Below are positions 52,803 to 62,140 of a stretch of 64,000 bases of DNA, piece by piece. This DNA is from CAIOYC01 sp964243985 (lineage in GTDB: Bacteria; Pseudomonadota; Alphaproteobacteria; Caulobacterales; Caulobacteraceae). The position numbers and the translations under genes were made by a program. The stretch is from positions 1 through 64,000 of the forward strand of contig CAXTHJ010000007.1 in NCBI GenBank assembly GCA_964243985.1, given 5' to 3'. Below the pieces are notes generated by a model. It saw only the letters and a list, made by a program, of their open reading frames with translations, was not told where the DNA came from and searched no databases. How positions within the stretch are numbered: the first letter of the stretch is position 1; each line of letters opens with the position of its first letter.

Positions 52803-53218
52803 GCCTTCGCCTCGTCATCGATCGGCATACCGTAAAGCTCGAGGCGGTGGTCCACGAGCTTATAGCCCAGCCGCCTGGCGATGGCCGCCTGCAGCCGCTC
52901 GATCTCGTCGTCCATGAACTCCACCACCGCGCCCGTCTTCATGTCGATCAGGTGGTCATGGTGGTGGTCCGGCGCCTCCTCATAGCGGGAGCGCCCGTCG
53001 CGGAAGTCGTGTCGGGCGATGATCCCCGCCTCCTCGAACAGGCGCACGGTGCGGTAGACGGTGGCGATGGAGATGTGGGGATCGACTTCATGGGCGCGGC
53101 GATAGAGCTCTTCTACATCCGGGTGATCATGCGCCTGCGACAGCACGCGCGCCACGACCCGGCGCTGGTCCGTCATCCGCATGCCTTTTGCGACACAGAT
53201 ATTTTCGATGCGATCCAC
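52799..53218 (-). CDS. fur: Ferric-uptake-type regulator Fur
   Basis: Metal-dependent repressor of 139 residues. The winged helix covers about 10-80 (RMTDQRRVVARVL, ISIATVYRTVRLFEEAGI). The metal-binding region has HHHDHLID near 88 and EFMDDEI. No C-terminal CxxC zinc motif is present, as usual in alphaproteobacterial Fur. GTG 53218 is favoured by AAGGAG upstream and by the DRIENI start of relatives; a longer frame exists. Confidence 0.93.
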
Positions 53219-53264
53219 GCGGCGCTCCTTGGATAACGCAATATAGGCGGAAGGAGCTGCGCTG

Positions 53265-53705
53265 TTAAGCGTTCGGACGCAGCGGCTTTTTAAGAACCAG
53301 GGCGTCGACGCCGGGGGCGGCCAGGCGGGTGTAATAACCGGCCCGGCGACCGGCCGCCTCAAAGCCCGCGGCGGTATAAAGGGCGAGTGCGGCGATGTTA
53401 TCGGCGGCGACGTCCAGGAACAGCCGTTCCGCGCCACTTGCTCGCGCTTTTTCCACCGCCGCGTCGGTCAATCGCCGGCCGAGCCCCTGTCGCCGCGCCG
53501 CCGGCCTCACCGCCAGGGTGAGAATTTCGGCCTCGTCCACGACGGTTCGAAGCATGAGGAAGCCATCGCCGTCGGGGTCTGTCAGGGCGAAGACGCCGGG
53601 GGCGGTCAAAAGATCCTTGATCGCGGCGGTATTCCAGGAGCGATCAAAGGCTTGAGCATGGATCGCCGCCAAAAGCTCCGCCTCCTCCGGCCCGGCGAGG
53701 ATCAC
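53265..53705 (-). CDS. rimI: Ribosomal-protein alanine N-acetyltransferase RimI-like
   Basis: GNAT acetyltransferase of 146 residues. The acetyl-CoA site RRQGLGRRLTDAA lies near 69-81, followed by LDVAADNIAALALYTAAGFE, in part cited as NIAALALYTAAGF, typical of RimI. GTG start overlaps the tsaB stop (GTGA). A place next to tsaB is standard in proteobacteria. Confidence 0.87.
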   Translation of the reverse strand: MILAGPEEAELLAAIHAQAFDRSWNTAAIKDLLTAPGVFALTDPDGDGFLMLRTVVDEAEILTLAVRPAARRQGLGRRLTDAAVEKARASGAERLFLDVAADNIAALALYTAAGFEAAGRRAGYYTRLAAPGVDALVLKKPLRPNA

Positions 53706-54358
53706 GACGCTGAGGCCCGTTCGGCGATGGTCTTGGCGTCGGGCGCGCGAAGGTAGAGCGGCTCTGGACGAGAAATAGGATCACGCGCCGCGCTGGTCAG
53801 CCGGGCTAGGGCCAGGGGGTCGACCAGGGTGCGCGTATCGATGCTCAGCCCCGGCCTTGAGGCCAGTAGCATTGCGCCCGAGCCGACGACTATCACGGGC
53901 CCCCGCGATACGGCCGCGTCAAGCCGGCCTTCAGCGTCTTCTAGCGACAAGACCTCGGGCGCCATAAGAGGCGCACCACCTTGAAAAAGCCCGAGGTAAA
54001 TCTGGCCGCGCCGAGCGTCGATGGCGGCGGCCACCATGTCTGGCGCATTCACGCTTGCGGCCAGCGCTTGCAGCGTTCCGATCCCGACGCAGGGAATATT
54101 CAGCGCCACCGACAACCCCTTGGCGAAGGCCAGCCCGACCCGAAGCCCGGTGAAGGAGCCCGGCCCCACGGTGACGCCGATGCGGCCCAGCGTGCTGAAT
54201 GCGGTGCGAGCCTCCGCCATCGTATCGCGCATTATGCCCGCCAGCCGCTCCTGATGTCCCCGTTCCATCCGTTCGGTGTGAGCCGCGAGCACGCGACCAC
54301 CATCGACCACAGCGACGGACGTGGCGTTTAAAGCTGTATCAAGGGCGAGAACGATCAC
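53702..54358 (-). CDS. tsaB: tRNA t6A biosynthesis protein TsaB
   Basis: Non-catalytic partner of TsaD in making threonylcarbamoyl-A37 on tRNA. The 218-residue protein has the ASKHA fold start VLALDTALNATSVAV, VGPGSFTGLRVGLAFAKGL near 66-84 (GPGSFTGLR) and DARRGQIYLGLF near 115. GTG start at 54358. First gene of the minus-strand block that runs to xre. Confidence 0.92.
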   Translation of the reverse strand: MIVLALDTALNATSVAVVDGGRVLAAHTERMERGHQERLAGIMRDTMAEARTAFSTLGRIGVTVGPGSFTGLRVGLAFAKGLSVALNIPCVGIGTLQALAASVNAPDMVAAAIDARRGQIYLGLFQGGAPLMAPEVLSLEDAEGRLDAAVSRGPVIVVGSGAMLLASRPGLSIDTRTLVDPLALARLTSAARDPISRPEPLYLRAPDAKTIAERASAS

Positions 54359-54424
54359 GCCGCCTTCTTAAGGGAGCGCGCTTCGGGCGCAAAACCGCTT
54401 CGCGCTTTTGCTAAGCGCGCCCGT

Positions 54425-55012
54425 TTAGACGATCCGGCACGCCTGGTCGAATGAGAGGCGGGGAAGGCGGGGAAAGGCGGTGTCGGCGCCGTGGCCGAGG
54501 GTGCAGAGGAAGTTGGACTTGATGTTGGTCCCGGCGAAGAATTCCTGATCGACGCCCGCGTTGTCGAAGCCTGACATGGGGCCGGCGTCCAGGCCCAAGG
54601 CCCGCGCCGCCACCATAAGATAGGCGCCCTGCAGCGTGCCGGAACGGAAGGCGGTGACCTGCGCCACGGCTGGATCGGCGAACCAGTCCTTCGCACCGGG
54701 GTTCTGCGGGAAAAGCTGCGGAATCTTTTCGGCGAAATCCAGGTCGTAAGCAACAATGACAATGGCGGGCGCCTTCAGGCTTTTTTCCCGGTTGCCCTCC
54801 GAAAGGTAGGGCGCGATGCGCGCCTTGCCCTCTGGCGTGGTGACGAAGACGAAGCGGGCGGGATTGGTGTTGGCGGTGGTAGGGCCGAACTTCATCACTT
54901 CATAAAGGTCGCGCCAGGTGCTGTCGGGCAAGGTCTCCTCCGCCCATGCGTTGCGCGAGCGAGCACTCCTGAACAGTTGGTCTAAGGCGCCGGGGTTAAG
55001 AGCGTCAGCCAT
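54425..55012 (-). CDS. Nitroreductase, RutE/malonic semialdehyde reductase type
   Basis: Flavin-dependent NAD(P)H reductase of 195 residues in the RutE/HadB group, which reduce small aldehydes or nitro compounds. SRNAWAEE (N-terminal FMN contact), MKFGPTTANTNPARFVFV near 42-59 and GPMSGFDNAGVD near 148 are distinctive. I take ATG 55012; an earlier ATG 24 codons upstream is poorly supported. Stands alone; no rut operon is nearby, so the true substrate is open. Confidence 0.85.
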   Translation of the reverse strand: MADALNPGALDQLFRSARSRNAWAEETLPDSTWRDLYEVMKFGPTTANTNPARFVFVTTPEGKARIAPYLSEGNREKSLKAPAIVIVAYDLDFAEKIPQLFPQNPGAKDWFADPAVAQVTAFRSGTLQGAYLMVAARALGLDAGPMSGFDNAGVDQEFFAGTNIKSNFLCTLGHGADTAFPRLPRLSFDQACRIV

Positions 55013-55090
55013 GCGAACCTCATCGGGCAATCTGTAACTGATATAGTGCCAGTTCGGGCCGTGGGCGCAACCCCCTTCTGACAAGGGAGC

Positions 55091-55672
55091 TTAGAGCGCC
55101 TGCTCCACCGCCGTCACTTCGGGCACGTAATGCTTCAACATGTTCTCGACCCCGGACTTCAAGGTCGCGGCCGAAGACGGACAGCCGGAACAGGACCCGC
55201 GCATGTGCAGCCACACGATCCCGGTCTCGGCTTCGAAGCGGTTGAACAGGATGTCGCCCCCATCCTGCGCCACAGCGGGGCGGATTCGGGTGTCCAGCAG
55301 ATCCTTGATCTCGGCAACGATGGCGGCGGTGTCGCCTTCGTAAACGGTGTCGTCATGGCCCTCGCCGCTGGCGTCGCCGCCCTCGTCGAACAGACCTTGG
55401 CCGGAAGTGTAGTGGTCCATGATGGCGGCCAGCACCGGCGCCTTCAAGTGGTTCCAGTCCAGGCTGGCGGCGTCCGCCTTGGTGACGGTGACGAAATCCG
55501 AGCCGAAGAACACCCGCGTCACCCCGTCGATGTCAAACAGAGCGCGGCCGAGGGGCGATTCATGAGCTTCGGCCGCGCTGCGGAACTCCCGCGCTTGGTC
55601 GCCGGTGACGTCGCGGCCGGGGATGAACTTCAGAGTTAGGGGATTGGGAGTCTGTTCGGTCTGGATGAACAC
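55091..55672 (-). CDS. NifU-family Fe-S scaffold
   Basis: Iron-sulfur cluster carrier of 193 residues. The N-terminal Nfu domain starts FIQTEQTPNPLTLKFIPG (in part TPNPLTLKF) and the C-terminal NifU domain carries CSGCPSS near 172, the two cluster cysteines. It is the mitochondrial NFU1-like arrangement common in alphaproteobacteria. GTG 55672 with GAGG upstream is chosen. Probably supplies clusters to aconitase and lipoate synthase. Confidence 0.92.
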   Translation of the reverse strand: MFIQTEQTPNPLTLKFIPGRDVTGDQAREFRSAAEAHESPLGRALFDIDGVTRVFFGSDFVTVTKADAASLDWNHLKAPVLAAIMDHYTSGQGLFDEGGDASGEGHDDTVYEGDTAAIVAEIKDLLDTRIRPAVAQDGGDILFNRFEAETGIVWLHMRGSCSGCPSSAATLKSGVENMLKHYVPEVTAVEQAL

Positions 55673-55930
55673 GGCGGGTTCCTCGCCCCGAAGATCGGGT
55701 CGTGGCGCAGAGATGGCGCGGCTGGGGCCGACGTGCAACCATCATGGGCTTGGAAGCTGTTGGAAATGCTTTATGCGGTGGCCGGCTTCAACCCCCCATA
55801 GACGATTTCGGTGTTCGGCTGCATTTGTCGTTTGTCCTCTTGAACCTTGGCTGTATTTTGGGATTTCGTCCGAGCGCAAGATAGGGTTAAGACGAACGGG
55901 CTGTACGAAGTCGTGACATCGAGGGGGCTC

Positions 55931-56521
55931 ATGAAGATCATTCTGAAGACGGTTCTAGCTGCGGCGGCTGCGATAACGGCTCTGACGGCGACCGCCGCCC
56001 ATGCGGACGATGTGTTCGGCGGCTTCTACGGTCACGGCCTGGGCGTCGCCAACCGCGAGCAGGACAGCTTTGACACCATGGTCGGTTATCGCACCGACCG
56101 GATAGGCTGGCTATGGTGGCTCGCTCGGCCCCAGGCGCATGTGATCTTGTCGATCAACGACAAGTATTCCACCGACTTCGTCGCCGTCGGCTTCGATTGG
56201 CGGGTGCAGTTCTCCAAGAAGTGGTATATTCGGCCGGGCTTCGGCATTTCCTACACCACAGGCAAGGCGGGTCTGCCGCCCTCCAACGTGCCGGGCTTGA
56301 CGCCGTCGGAGGTAGACGCCCGGCTTCACCTTTATCACACGCGGATCGACTTTGGGGATCACTACCTGTTCGAGCCGGAGCTGGCGGTCGGCTACAACAT
56401 CAACCCCAAGTGGGCGATCGAAGCGTCCTACGTCCACCTTTCCAATGGCCAGATCCTGCACCAGGGCAAGAACCAGGGCCTGGACGATGCGGGCCTGCGT
56501 TTGAATTACCACTTCCGCTGA
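55931..56521 (+). CDS. pagL: Lipid A 3-O-deacylase, PagL-like
   Basis: Outer-membrane eight-stranded barrel of 196 residues. A signal peptide ends at about residue 25 (AAHA-DD), and the chain closes with Phe-Arg. The family active site is near the C-terminus: H169 and S171 in SYVHLSNGQ, with GKNQG after. It would trim the acyl chain at position 3 of lipid A. Strong start ATG 55931 after GAGGGGG. The 258 bases upstream hold the promoter for it and the divergent Nfu gene. Confidence 0.87.
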   Translation: MKIILKTVLAAAAAITALTATAAHADDVFGGFYGHGLGVANREQDSFDTMVGYRTDRIGWLWWLARPQAHVILSINDKYSTDFVAVGFDWRVQFSKKWYIRPGFGISYTTGKAGLPPSNVPGLTPSEVDARLHLYHTRIDFGDHYLFEPELAVGYNINPKWAIEASYVHLSNGQILHQGKNQGLDDAGLRLNYHFR

Positions 56522-56616
56522 AGGTCCTCGCGCCCCGGGCGGTATAGCTTGACCTGACCGCCCAGCCCTGATTGGACGGCGGCGCTTTCACGGACATGAC
56601 ATAAAGGGGTTCGCCG

Positions 56617-57906
56617 ATGGCCAACGTCGCGGTGGTCGGCGCCCAGTGGGGCGATGAGGGCAAGGGCAAGATCGTTGACTGGCTCTCCAGCCGCGCCGAC
56701 GTGGTGGTGCGCTTCCAGGGCGGCCACAACGCCGGCCACACCCTCGTCGTCGGTGATAAAGTTTACAAGCTGGCGCTCCTGCCCTCCGGCGTGGTGCAGG
56801 GCAAACTATCCGTCATCGGCAACGGTGTGGTGGTCGATCCCTGGCATCTGCTGGACGAGATCGCCCGTATCGAGGCGCAGGGCGTCAGCATCACCCCCGA
56901 CCTACTGGTGCTGGCCGACAACGCCGCCCTGATCCTGCCCCTGCACCGCGACCTCGATCAGGCCCGCGAAGCCGAGGCGATTGGCGGCAAGATTGGCACC
57001 ACCGGGCGCGGCATCGGCCCAGCCTATGAGGACAAGGTGGGCCGCCGCGCCATCCGCGTCGCCGACCTCGCCGACCCCGCCGCCATCGATCTGAAGCTGC
57101 CGCGCCTGCTCGCCCACCACGACGCCCTGCGCCGGGGCCTTGATCTGCCGCCGGTGGACGCCTCCGCCCTGAAGGCCCAACTCTTGGAGATCGCCCCCAA
57201 GATCGCCCCCTATGTGCAGCCCGCTTGGCGCGTGCTGGATCAGGCGGTGAAGGACGGCCGCCGCATTCTGTTCGAGGGGGCTCAGGGCGCGCTGCTCGAC
57301 GTGGACCATGGCACCTACCCTTTCGTCGCCTCCTCCAACACGGCGGCGGGGCAGGCGGCCGCGGGGTCCGGCGTCGGGCCGGGCGCGGTGGGGTACGTGC
57401 TCGGCATCGTCAAGGCCTACACCACCCGCGTTGGCGAAGGCCCCTTCCCCACCGAACTGTTCGACGAGATCGGGGAGCATCTCTCCACGGTCGGCAGGGA
57501 GGTCGGGGTCAACACCGGCCGCGCCCGCCGCTGCGGCTGGTTCGACGCGGTGCTGGTGCGCCAGACTGTGGCTATCAACGGCATCCATGGCGTCGCCCTG
57601 ATGAAGCTCGACATCCTGGACGGTCTGAAAACGCTGAAAATCTGCACCGCCTATCAGGTGGGCGAGCGGGCGCTGGACCACCTTCCCGCCAACATGGCCG
57701 ACCAGGCGGCGGCTGTGCCGATCTATGAGGAGATGGAAGGCTGGGGTGAGACCACCTACGGCGCCCGCTCCTGGAAGGATCTGCCGGCCACGGCGGTCAA
57801 GTACGTCCGCCGCATCGAGGAGCTGATTGGCGCCCCGGTGGCGGTGCTCTCCACTAGCCCGGATCGGGAAGACACCATTTTGATGCGCGACCCCTTTATC
57901 GGTTAA
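56617..57906 (+). CDS. purA: Adenylosuccinate synthetase
   Basis: Joins IMP and aspartate with GTP on the way to AMP. The 429-residue protein starts VAVVGAQWGDEGKGKIVDW (phosphate loop GDEGKGK at 12-18), with QGGHNAGHT near 37, TTGRGIGPAYEDK near 128 and RTRXR-like GRARRCGWFD near 303. ATG at 56617. No operon partner. Confidence 0.97.
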   Translation: MANVAVVGAQWGDEGKGKIVDWLSSRADVVVRFQGGHNAGHTLVVGDKVYKLALLPSGVVQGKLSVIGNGVVVDPWHLLDEIARIEAQGVSITPDLLVLADNAALILPLHRDLDQAREAEAIGGKIGTTGRGIGPAYEDKVGRRAIRVADLADPAAIDLKLPRLLAHHDALRRGLDLPPVDASALKAQLLEIAPKIAPYVQPAWRVLDQAVKDGRRILFEGAQGALLDVDHGTYPFVASSNTAAGQAAAGSGVGPGAVGYVLGIVKAYTTRVGEGPFPTELFDEIGEHLSTVGREVGVNTGRARRCGWFDAVLVRQTVAINGIHGVALMKLDILDGLKTLKICTAYQVGERALDHLPANMADQAAAVPIYEEMEGWGETTYGARSWKDLPATAVKYVRRIEELIGAPVAVLSTSPDREDTILMRDPFIG

Positions 57907-57992
57907 GGCCAATAACGCTGCGATACGTTCGCAGGGATCACGGCTAAGGTTTGGGCGTTTCAGACGCAGACACTGTTACCGTGGGAACTGTC

Positions 57993-58565
57993 ATGAACAA
58001 GCCGAACACCAACGAGTCGTTTTTGAGCGACGTGAAGACGCTCCGCGACCGCGCCCGCCAAAGCATTGAGGACGGCGCCGTGACGCCGGACTACGAAGGT
58101 GACCCGAAAAAGACGGTCGAAATCTTGCAGTCCGTGCTGGCGACCGAACTGGTCTGCGTCCTACGCTACACCCAGCACTCCATCGCCGCCGCCGGCATCT
58201 CCAGCCAGGGCGTGAAGGCGGAGTTCGCCGAACACGCCAAGGAGGAGCACGAGCACGCCTTGGCCGTGGCCGAGCGGATCAACCAGCTCGGCGGAACGCC
58301 CAACTTCAACCCAGAAGGCCTCGCCACCCGTTCCGCCTCGCAATTCGCCGCCGGTGAGAACCTCGTGGACATGATCAAGGAAAACCTGATCGCTGAGCGG
58401 ATCGCGGTGGAGCACTACCGCGAACTCATTCGCTATTTCGCCGACCACGATCCCGCGACCAGGGTGATGATCGAAGGCATCTTGGTGGTCGAAGAAGAAC
58501 ATGCCGACGACATGCACGACCTTCTCGTCGCCCACGAGGGCACGCCAATGATCGAGGACAAATAG
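57993..58565 (+). CDS. Ferritin-like iron-storage protein
   Basis: A four-helix ferritin-like protein of 190 residues (bacterioferritin/Dps relatives). Diiron ligands recur in the helices: ATELVCVLRYTQH, AKEEHEHALAVAER, ENLIAERIAVEHYRE and VEEEHADDMHDL. The 30-residue N-terminus is polar and longer than in Dps. I choose ATG 57993. It stores iron or guards DNA against peroxide; ferroxidase cage against Dps cannot be settled here. Confidence 0.85.
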   Translation: MNKPNTNESFLSDVKTLRDRARQSIEDGAVTPDYEGDPKKTVEILQSVLATELVCVLRYTQHSIAAAGISSQGVKAEFAEHAKEEHEHALAVAERINQLGGTPNFNPEGLATRSASQFAAGENLVDMIKENLIAERIAVEHYRELIRYFADHDPATRVMIEGILVVEEEHADDMHDLLVAHEGTPMIEDK

Positions 58566-58572
58566 GTCTCGC

Positions 58573-60084
58573 TCAACGCGTCGCGTGGGTCAGAAGCGCG
58601 ATCAGCAAAGCGCCGAGACCAAGGCCCACAGCGACGCCGGTCCAGACTCCGGCTGCTCGGTCCACGACGATGGTATGTGACTCCCCCGGCGTCCGTTCCG
58701 CCCAGCGGGTCAAACCCTCAAAGGCGTTTAGCCCTCGTTCAGCCAGTTGTTTGACCTGGGCGGCGGGGGAGAGCTCCCGCGCGATCCACCGTTCGACAAT
58801 CGGGCGTGCGGCTTCCCAGATGTCGTGGTCGGGATCGATGCGGCGGGCGACGCCTTCCACGCTGGCCATGGTCTTTTGCAGCAAAACAAGCTCTGGCCGC
58901 AGGTTCATCTCGAACAAGGCGGTGATTTCGAACAACTGTCCCAGCAGGCGGCCCATGGAGACCTCCCGCGCTGGCCGGCCGAAGATAGGCTCGCCCACAG
59001 CGCGCAAAGCCTGGGCGAAGGCGTCGATGCTGTGGCGGGCCGGGACGTAGCCGGCGTCGATGTGCACCTCGGCCACCCGCCGATAGTCGCGCCGCAGGAA
59101 CCCCCAGAGAATTTCCGCCAGAAACCGCCGCTGCTCGTGATCGAGCCGCCCGACGATCCCGAAATCCACCGCCATGATCTCTGCAGGCGCGGCGACGAAG
59201 AGGTTGCCCTCGTGCAGGTCGGCGTGGAACACGCCGTGGTCCAGCGCCTGGGCCAGAAAGGCGCGGATGAGGTTGTTGGCCAGCGCCGGGTGATCCAGGC
59301 CGTCCAAGGTAAGCGCCGCCGGAGATGAAAGCGCGGTTCCGGCGGCCCATTCCAAAGTCAACGCGCGCTTGCCCACCCCATCCCAAACCACCTTGGGCGC
59401 AGTCATATAACCGTCCTTGGCCATCACCTCGCCGAGCTCGGAGGCGCCAGCGGCCTCCAGGCGCAGGTCCAGCTCCAGCTCCAGCGACCGTGCCACCGTC
59501 TGGACGAAGGCTTCCGGCTGCAAACGCCGGGCGAGGGGGGCGAAACGGTTAGCGAGGCCGGCGCCAAGGATCATGGCGCCCACGTCCTTCGCGACGCGCA
59601 CCTCTACTCCTGGCCGCAATACCTTCACGGCGACCCTTCGCCCGTCTAGCAGGGTCGCCGGGTGAGCCTGGGCGATCGAGGCGGCGGCGATGGCTGGCTC
59701 GAAGCTGGCGTAAAGGCTTGGGATCGCCCGCTCCAGGGTGCGCTCCACCTCCGCCTTGGCGATCTCCAGCGGAAACGGTGGCAGGGCGTCCTTCAGGTGG
59801 CTGAGGTCGGCGGCGAAGGCGGCGCCGAACACGTCCGCCCGGGTGGAGAGCAGCTGGCCGAGCTTGATCGCCACCGGTCCCAAGTGCTCGAACGCCAGCG
59901 CCACCCGCTCGCCGGGCCGGCCGCGCCGCGCCTTCCCGCTGGCGAACAGGCGCAGGGTGCGGGCGGCGAAGCGGGCGCTCGGCGGCAGCAGGGGATCGAC
60001 TTCGCGCGGGGCCAAGGCGTCATGGCGGATCAGCACCCAGCCCGCGCCGATCAGGCGGAACGCTGAGGATAGGGTGCTGGTCAA
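58573..60084 (-). CDS. ubiB: Ubiquinone biosynthesis kinase-like protein UbiB
   Basis: Atypical kinase-like ATPase needed for ubiquinone synthesis, 503 residues. The family KxGQ motif IKLGQLLSTRAD (near 72-83), the A-rich loop VERTLERAIPSLY and the VDFGIVGR site near 305 are present. Two hydrophobic segments at the C-terminus (about 476-499) anchor it to the membrane. Convergent with the ferritin-like gene. Neighbours ubiE with a repeat between them. Confidence 0.95.
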   Translation of the reverse strand: MTSTLSSAFRLIGAGWVLIRHDALAPREVDPLLPPSARFAARTLRLFASGKARRGRPGERVALAFEHLGPVAIKLGQLLSTRADVFGAAFAADLSHLKDALPPFPLEIAKAEVERTLERAIPSLYASFEPAIAAASIAQAHPATLLDGRRVAVKVLRPGVEVRVAKDVGAMILGAGLANRFAPLARRLQPEAFVQTVARSLELELDLRLEAAGASELGEVMAKDGYMTAPKVVWDGVGKRALTLEWAAGTALSSPAALTLDGLDHPALANNLIRAFLAQALDHGVFHADLHEGNLFVAAPAEIMAVDFGIVGRLDHEQRRFLAEILWGFLRRDYRRVAEVHIDAGYVPARHSIDAFAQALRAVGEPIFGRPAREVSMGRLLGQLFEITALFEMNLRPELVLLQKTMASVEGVARRIDPDHDIWEAARPIVERWIARELSPAAQVKQLAERGLNAFEGLTRWAERTPGESHTIVVDRAAGVWTGVAVGLGLGALLIALLTHATR

Positions 60085-60126
60085 CTATCCAAACCTGAGC
60101 AACCGAACAGTCTCACCACCCGCTGA

Positions 60127-60217
60127 TCCCCGAGCAGGCGGGGAGCCAGCCAAGTCATCCGCTCGGCGCAGTCTGCCTGTTGAGCCCAGTCCATCTGGGT
60201 CCCCGCCTGCGCGGGGA
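60127..60217. repeat. Pair of REP-like hairpins between ubiB and ubiE
   Basis: TCCCCG-agcagg-CGGGGA (60127-60144) and TCCCCGC-ctgc-GCGGGGA (60200-60217) flank a spacer that has CCCAGTCCATCTGGG (about 60185-60199), itself a small hairpin. They sit in the 159-base gap between ubiE and ubiB, transcribed in the same direction, and resemble intergenic palindromic repeats; they may stabilise or end the ubiE transcript. Confidence 0.7.
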
Positions 60218-60243
60218 TGAGCGGAGGTTGGGGAGCCAAAGGT

Positions 60244-61017
60244 CTAAACCGCCCAGCCGTGGTGCAGCGCCGCCACCCCGCCGGTGAAGTTGGTGTAGCC
60301 GGCGCGGGAAAAGCCGGCCGTCGTGATCATGTCGGCGAATTTCTGCTGCTCGGGAAAGCGGCGGATGCTCTCCACCAGGTATTGGTAGCTGTCGCGATCC
60401 TTCAGCACCATCTCGCCGATGCGGGGGATCACGGCGAAGGAATAGGCGTCATAGGCGGTGCGGAGCGCCTTGGCGGCGGGCTGAGAGAACTCCAGGCAGA
60501 GGAAGCGGCCTCCGGGCTTCAGCACGCGGCGGGCTTCAAGCAGGGCCGTGGGGATGTCGGTGACGTTGCGGATGCCGAAGGCGATCACATAGGCGTCGGC
60601 GGAGCGGTCCGGCAGCGGCAGGCGTTGGGCGTCGCCGACGGTCCAGGTAATCTCGGGGTCTAGGCCCCGCTCCCGGCCGGCGGCGATCATCTCGGCGTTG
60701 TAGTCGATGATCATCACGTTGGCATCAGCCCCGCCTCGGCGCGCCTTAGCCCGGCGGCCCAGCTTAGCGAGGCGGCGGGCGATGTCGCCCGTGCCGCCCG
60801 CACAATCGACGATGACCTCGCCGGGCTGGGGATTCAGCCGCGCGGCCGTCATGTCCTTCCAGAGCCGGTGCACGCCCGCGCTCATCAGGTCGTTCATCAG
60901 GTCATAGCGTCCCGCCACCCGGTCGAAAACGCCTCGCACGAGGGAGGGCTTTTCCGAGGGATCGACATTCCGGAACCCAAAGCTGACCCTATTAGTCAAA
61001 GAAGGCGTTTCGCTCAT
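60244..61017 (-). CDS. ubiE: Ubiquinone/menaquinone C-methyltransferase UbiE
   Basis: SAM-dependent methylation of the quinone ring. The 257 residues include the SAM site VDCAGGTGDIARRLAKLG near 72-89, the YDLMNDLMSAGVHRLWK signature near 38, and IRNVTDIPTALLEARRVLKPGGR, in part RNVTDIPTALLE. A 20-residue Arg/Ala insertion follows the SAM site (GRRAKARRGGAD). ATG 61017 is used; a longer frame is rejected. Confidence 0.95.
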   Translation of the reverse strand: MSETPSLTNRVSFGFRNVDPSEKPSLVRGVFDRVAGRYDLMNDLMSAGVHRLWKDMTAARLNPQPGEVIVDCAGGTGDIARRLAKLGRRAKARRGGADANVMIIDYNAEMIAAGRERGLDPEITWTVGDAQRLPLPDRSADAYVIAFGIRNVTDIPTALLEARRVLKPGGRFLCLEFSQPAAKALRTAYDAYSFAVIPRIGEMVLKDRDSYQYLVESIRRFPEQQKFADMITTAGFSRAGYTNFTGGVAALHHGWAV

Positions 61018-61060
61018 CGCATGGTGCTTAGAGCAAAACAGAGAGGGAGGTAAGCGGCCC

Positions 61061-62056
61061 CTAAAGCCCGTCGAACAGCGCGGTGGAGAGATACCGTTCC
61101 GCAAAGCTCGGGATGATGGCGACGATCAGCTTGCCGGCGTACTCGTCCCGCGCCGCCACCTGAAACGCCGCCGCCAGGGCCGCGCCGGAGGAGATGCCCA
61201 CGGGGATGCCGTCCGTCTTGGCCACGCGCCGAGCCATCTCGAAGCTCTCGTCATTGGAGACCTGCACCACCTCGTCGATCACGCCGCGGTCCAGGATGCC
61301 CGGCACAAAGCCTGCGCCAATGCCCTGGATCTTGTGCGGTCCCGGCGCGCCGCCGGAGAGCACGGGGGAGGCCTCGGGCTCAATGGCGAACATCTTCACC
61401 GACGGTTTGCGCGCCTTCAACACCTCGCCGACGCCGGAGATGGTGCCGCCGGTGCCGACGCCAGAGATCACCGCATCCACCCGCCCCTCGGTGTCGTTCC
61501 AGATCTCCTCAGCGGTGGAGACGCGGTGGACGGCGGGATTGGCGGGATTCTCAAACTGTTGCGGCATGATCGCGCCGGGGATTTCAGCGATGATCTCCTG
61601 CGCCCGCGCCACGGCGCCGCGCATGCCCTTCTCGGCCGGGGTCAGCTCCAGCTTGGCGCCCAGCAGCAACAGCATCTTGCGCCGCTCCATCGACATGCTC
61701 TCCGGCATCACCAGGATCAGCTTGTAGCCCTTGGCCGCCGCCACGAACGCCAGGGCGATGCCGGTGTTGCCGGAGGTGGGCTCGACGATGGTCGTCCCTT
61801 CCTTAATCAGCCCCTTCAGCTCCAGGGCTTCGATCATGGCGGCGCCGATGCGGTCCTTGACGCTGTTGATTGGGTTGAAGAATTCCAGCTTGGCCACCAC
61901 TTCGCCCTTCGGCTGCAGCTCGGCGGTGAGGCGGGGCAGGCGCACCAGCGGCGTGTCGCCAATGGTGTCGACAATGGAGTCGTAGATCTTGCCCCGGCCT
62001 TTGCGGGCGTAGTGGTGGGCGTCATAAGCTTTGAGCGTTGAGGCGTCGTCAGGCAT
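61061..62056 (-). CDS. cysK: Cysteine synthase A
   Basis: PLP enzyme that makes cysteine from O-acetylserine and sulfide. The 331 residues hold NPINSVKDRIG with the PLP lysine near 65, the PTSGNTGIAL loop near 92, GVGTGGTISGVGEVL near 198 and SSGAALAAA near 293. An N-terminal extension of about 20 residues precedes the conserved IGDTPLVRL. Forty-three bases upstream of the ubiE start on the same strand. Confidence 0.96.
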   Translation of the reverse strand: MPDDASTLKAYDAHHYARKGRGKIYDSIVDTIGDTPLVRLPRLTAELQPKGEVVAKLEFFNPINSVKDRIGAAMIEALELKGLIKEGTTIVEPTSGNTGIALAFVAAAKGYKLILVMPESMSMERRKMLLLLGAKLELTPAEKGMRGAVARAQEIIAEIPGAIMPQQFENPANPAVHRVSTAEEIWNDTEGRVDAVISGVGTGGTISGVGEVLKARKPSVKMFAIEPEASPVLSGGAPGPHKIQGIGAGFVPGILDRGVIDEVVQVSNDESFEMARRVAKTDGIPVGISSGAALAAAFQVAARDEYAGKLIVAIIPSFAERYLSTALFDGL

Positions 62057-62140
62057 GGGAGGCTTCTCTGAGGGCGGTCGGCGGCCTTTTCAAAGGCAGA
62101 ATAGAACCTTGCGGCGCGCCTGTCTCGCCCCTCGAACAGT

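Noticed and set aside
56902..57912. Minus-strand open frame of 336 codons opposite purA
   Set aside because: purA is complete with its signatures; the opposite frame has no motif and only shadow composition.
60121..60243. CRISPR-like repeat in the ubiB-ubiE gap
   Set aside because: Only two short hairpins with different loops and a single spacer; no array and no cas genes in the window.
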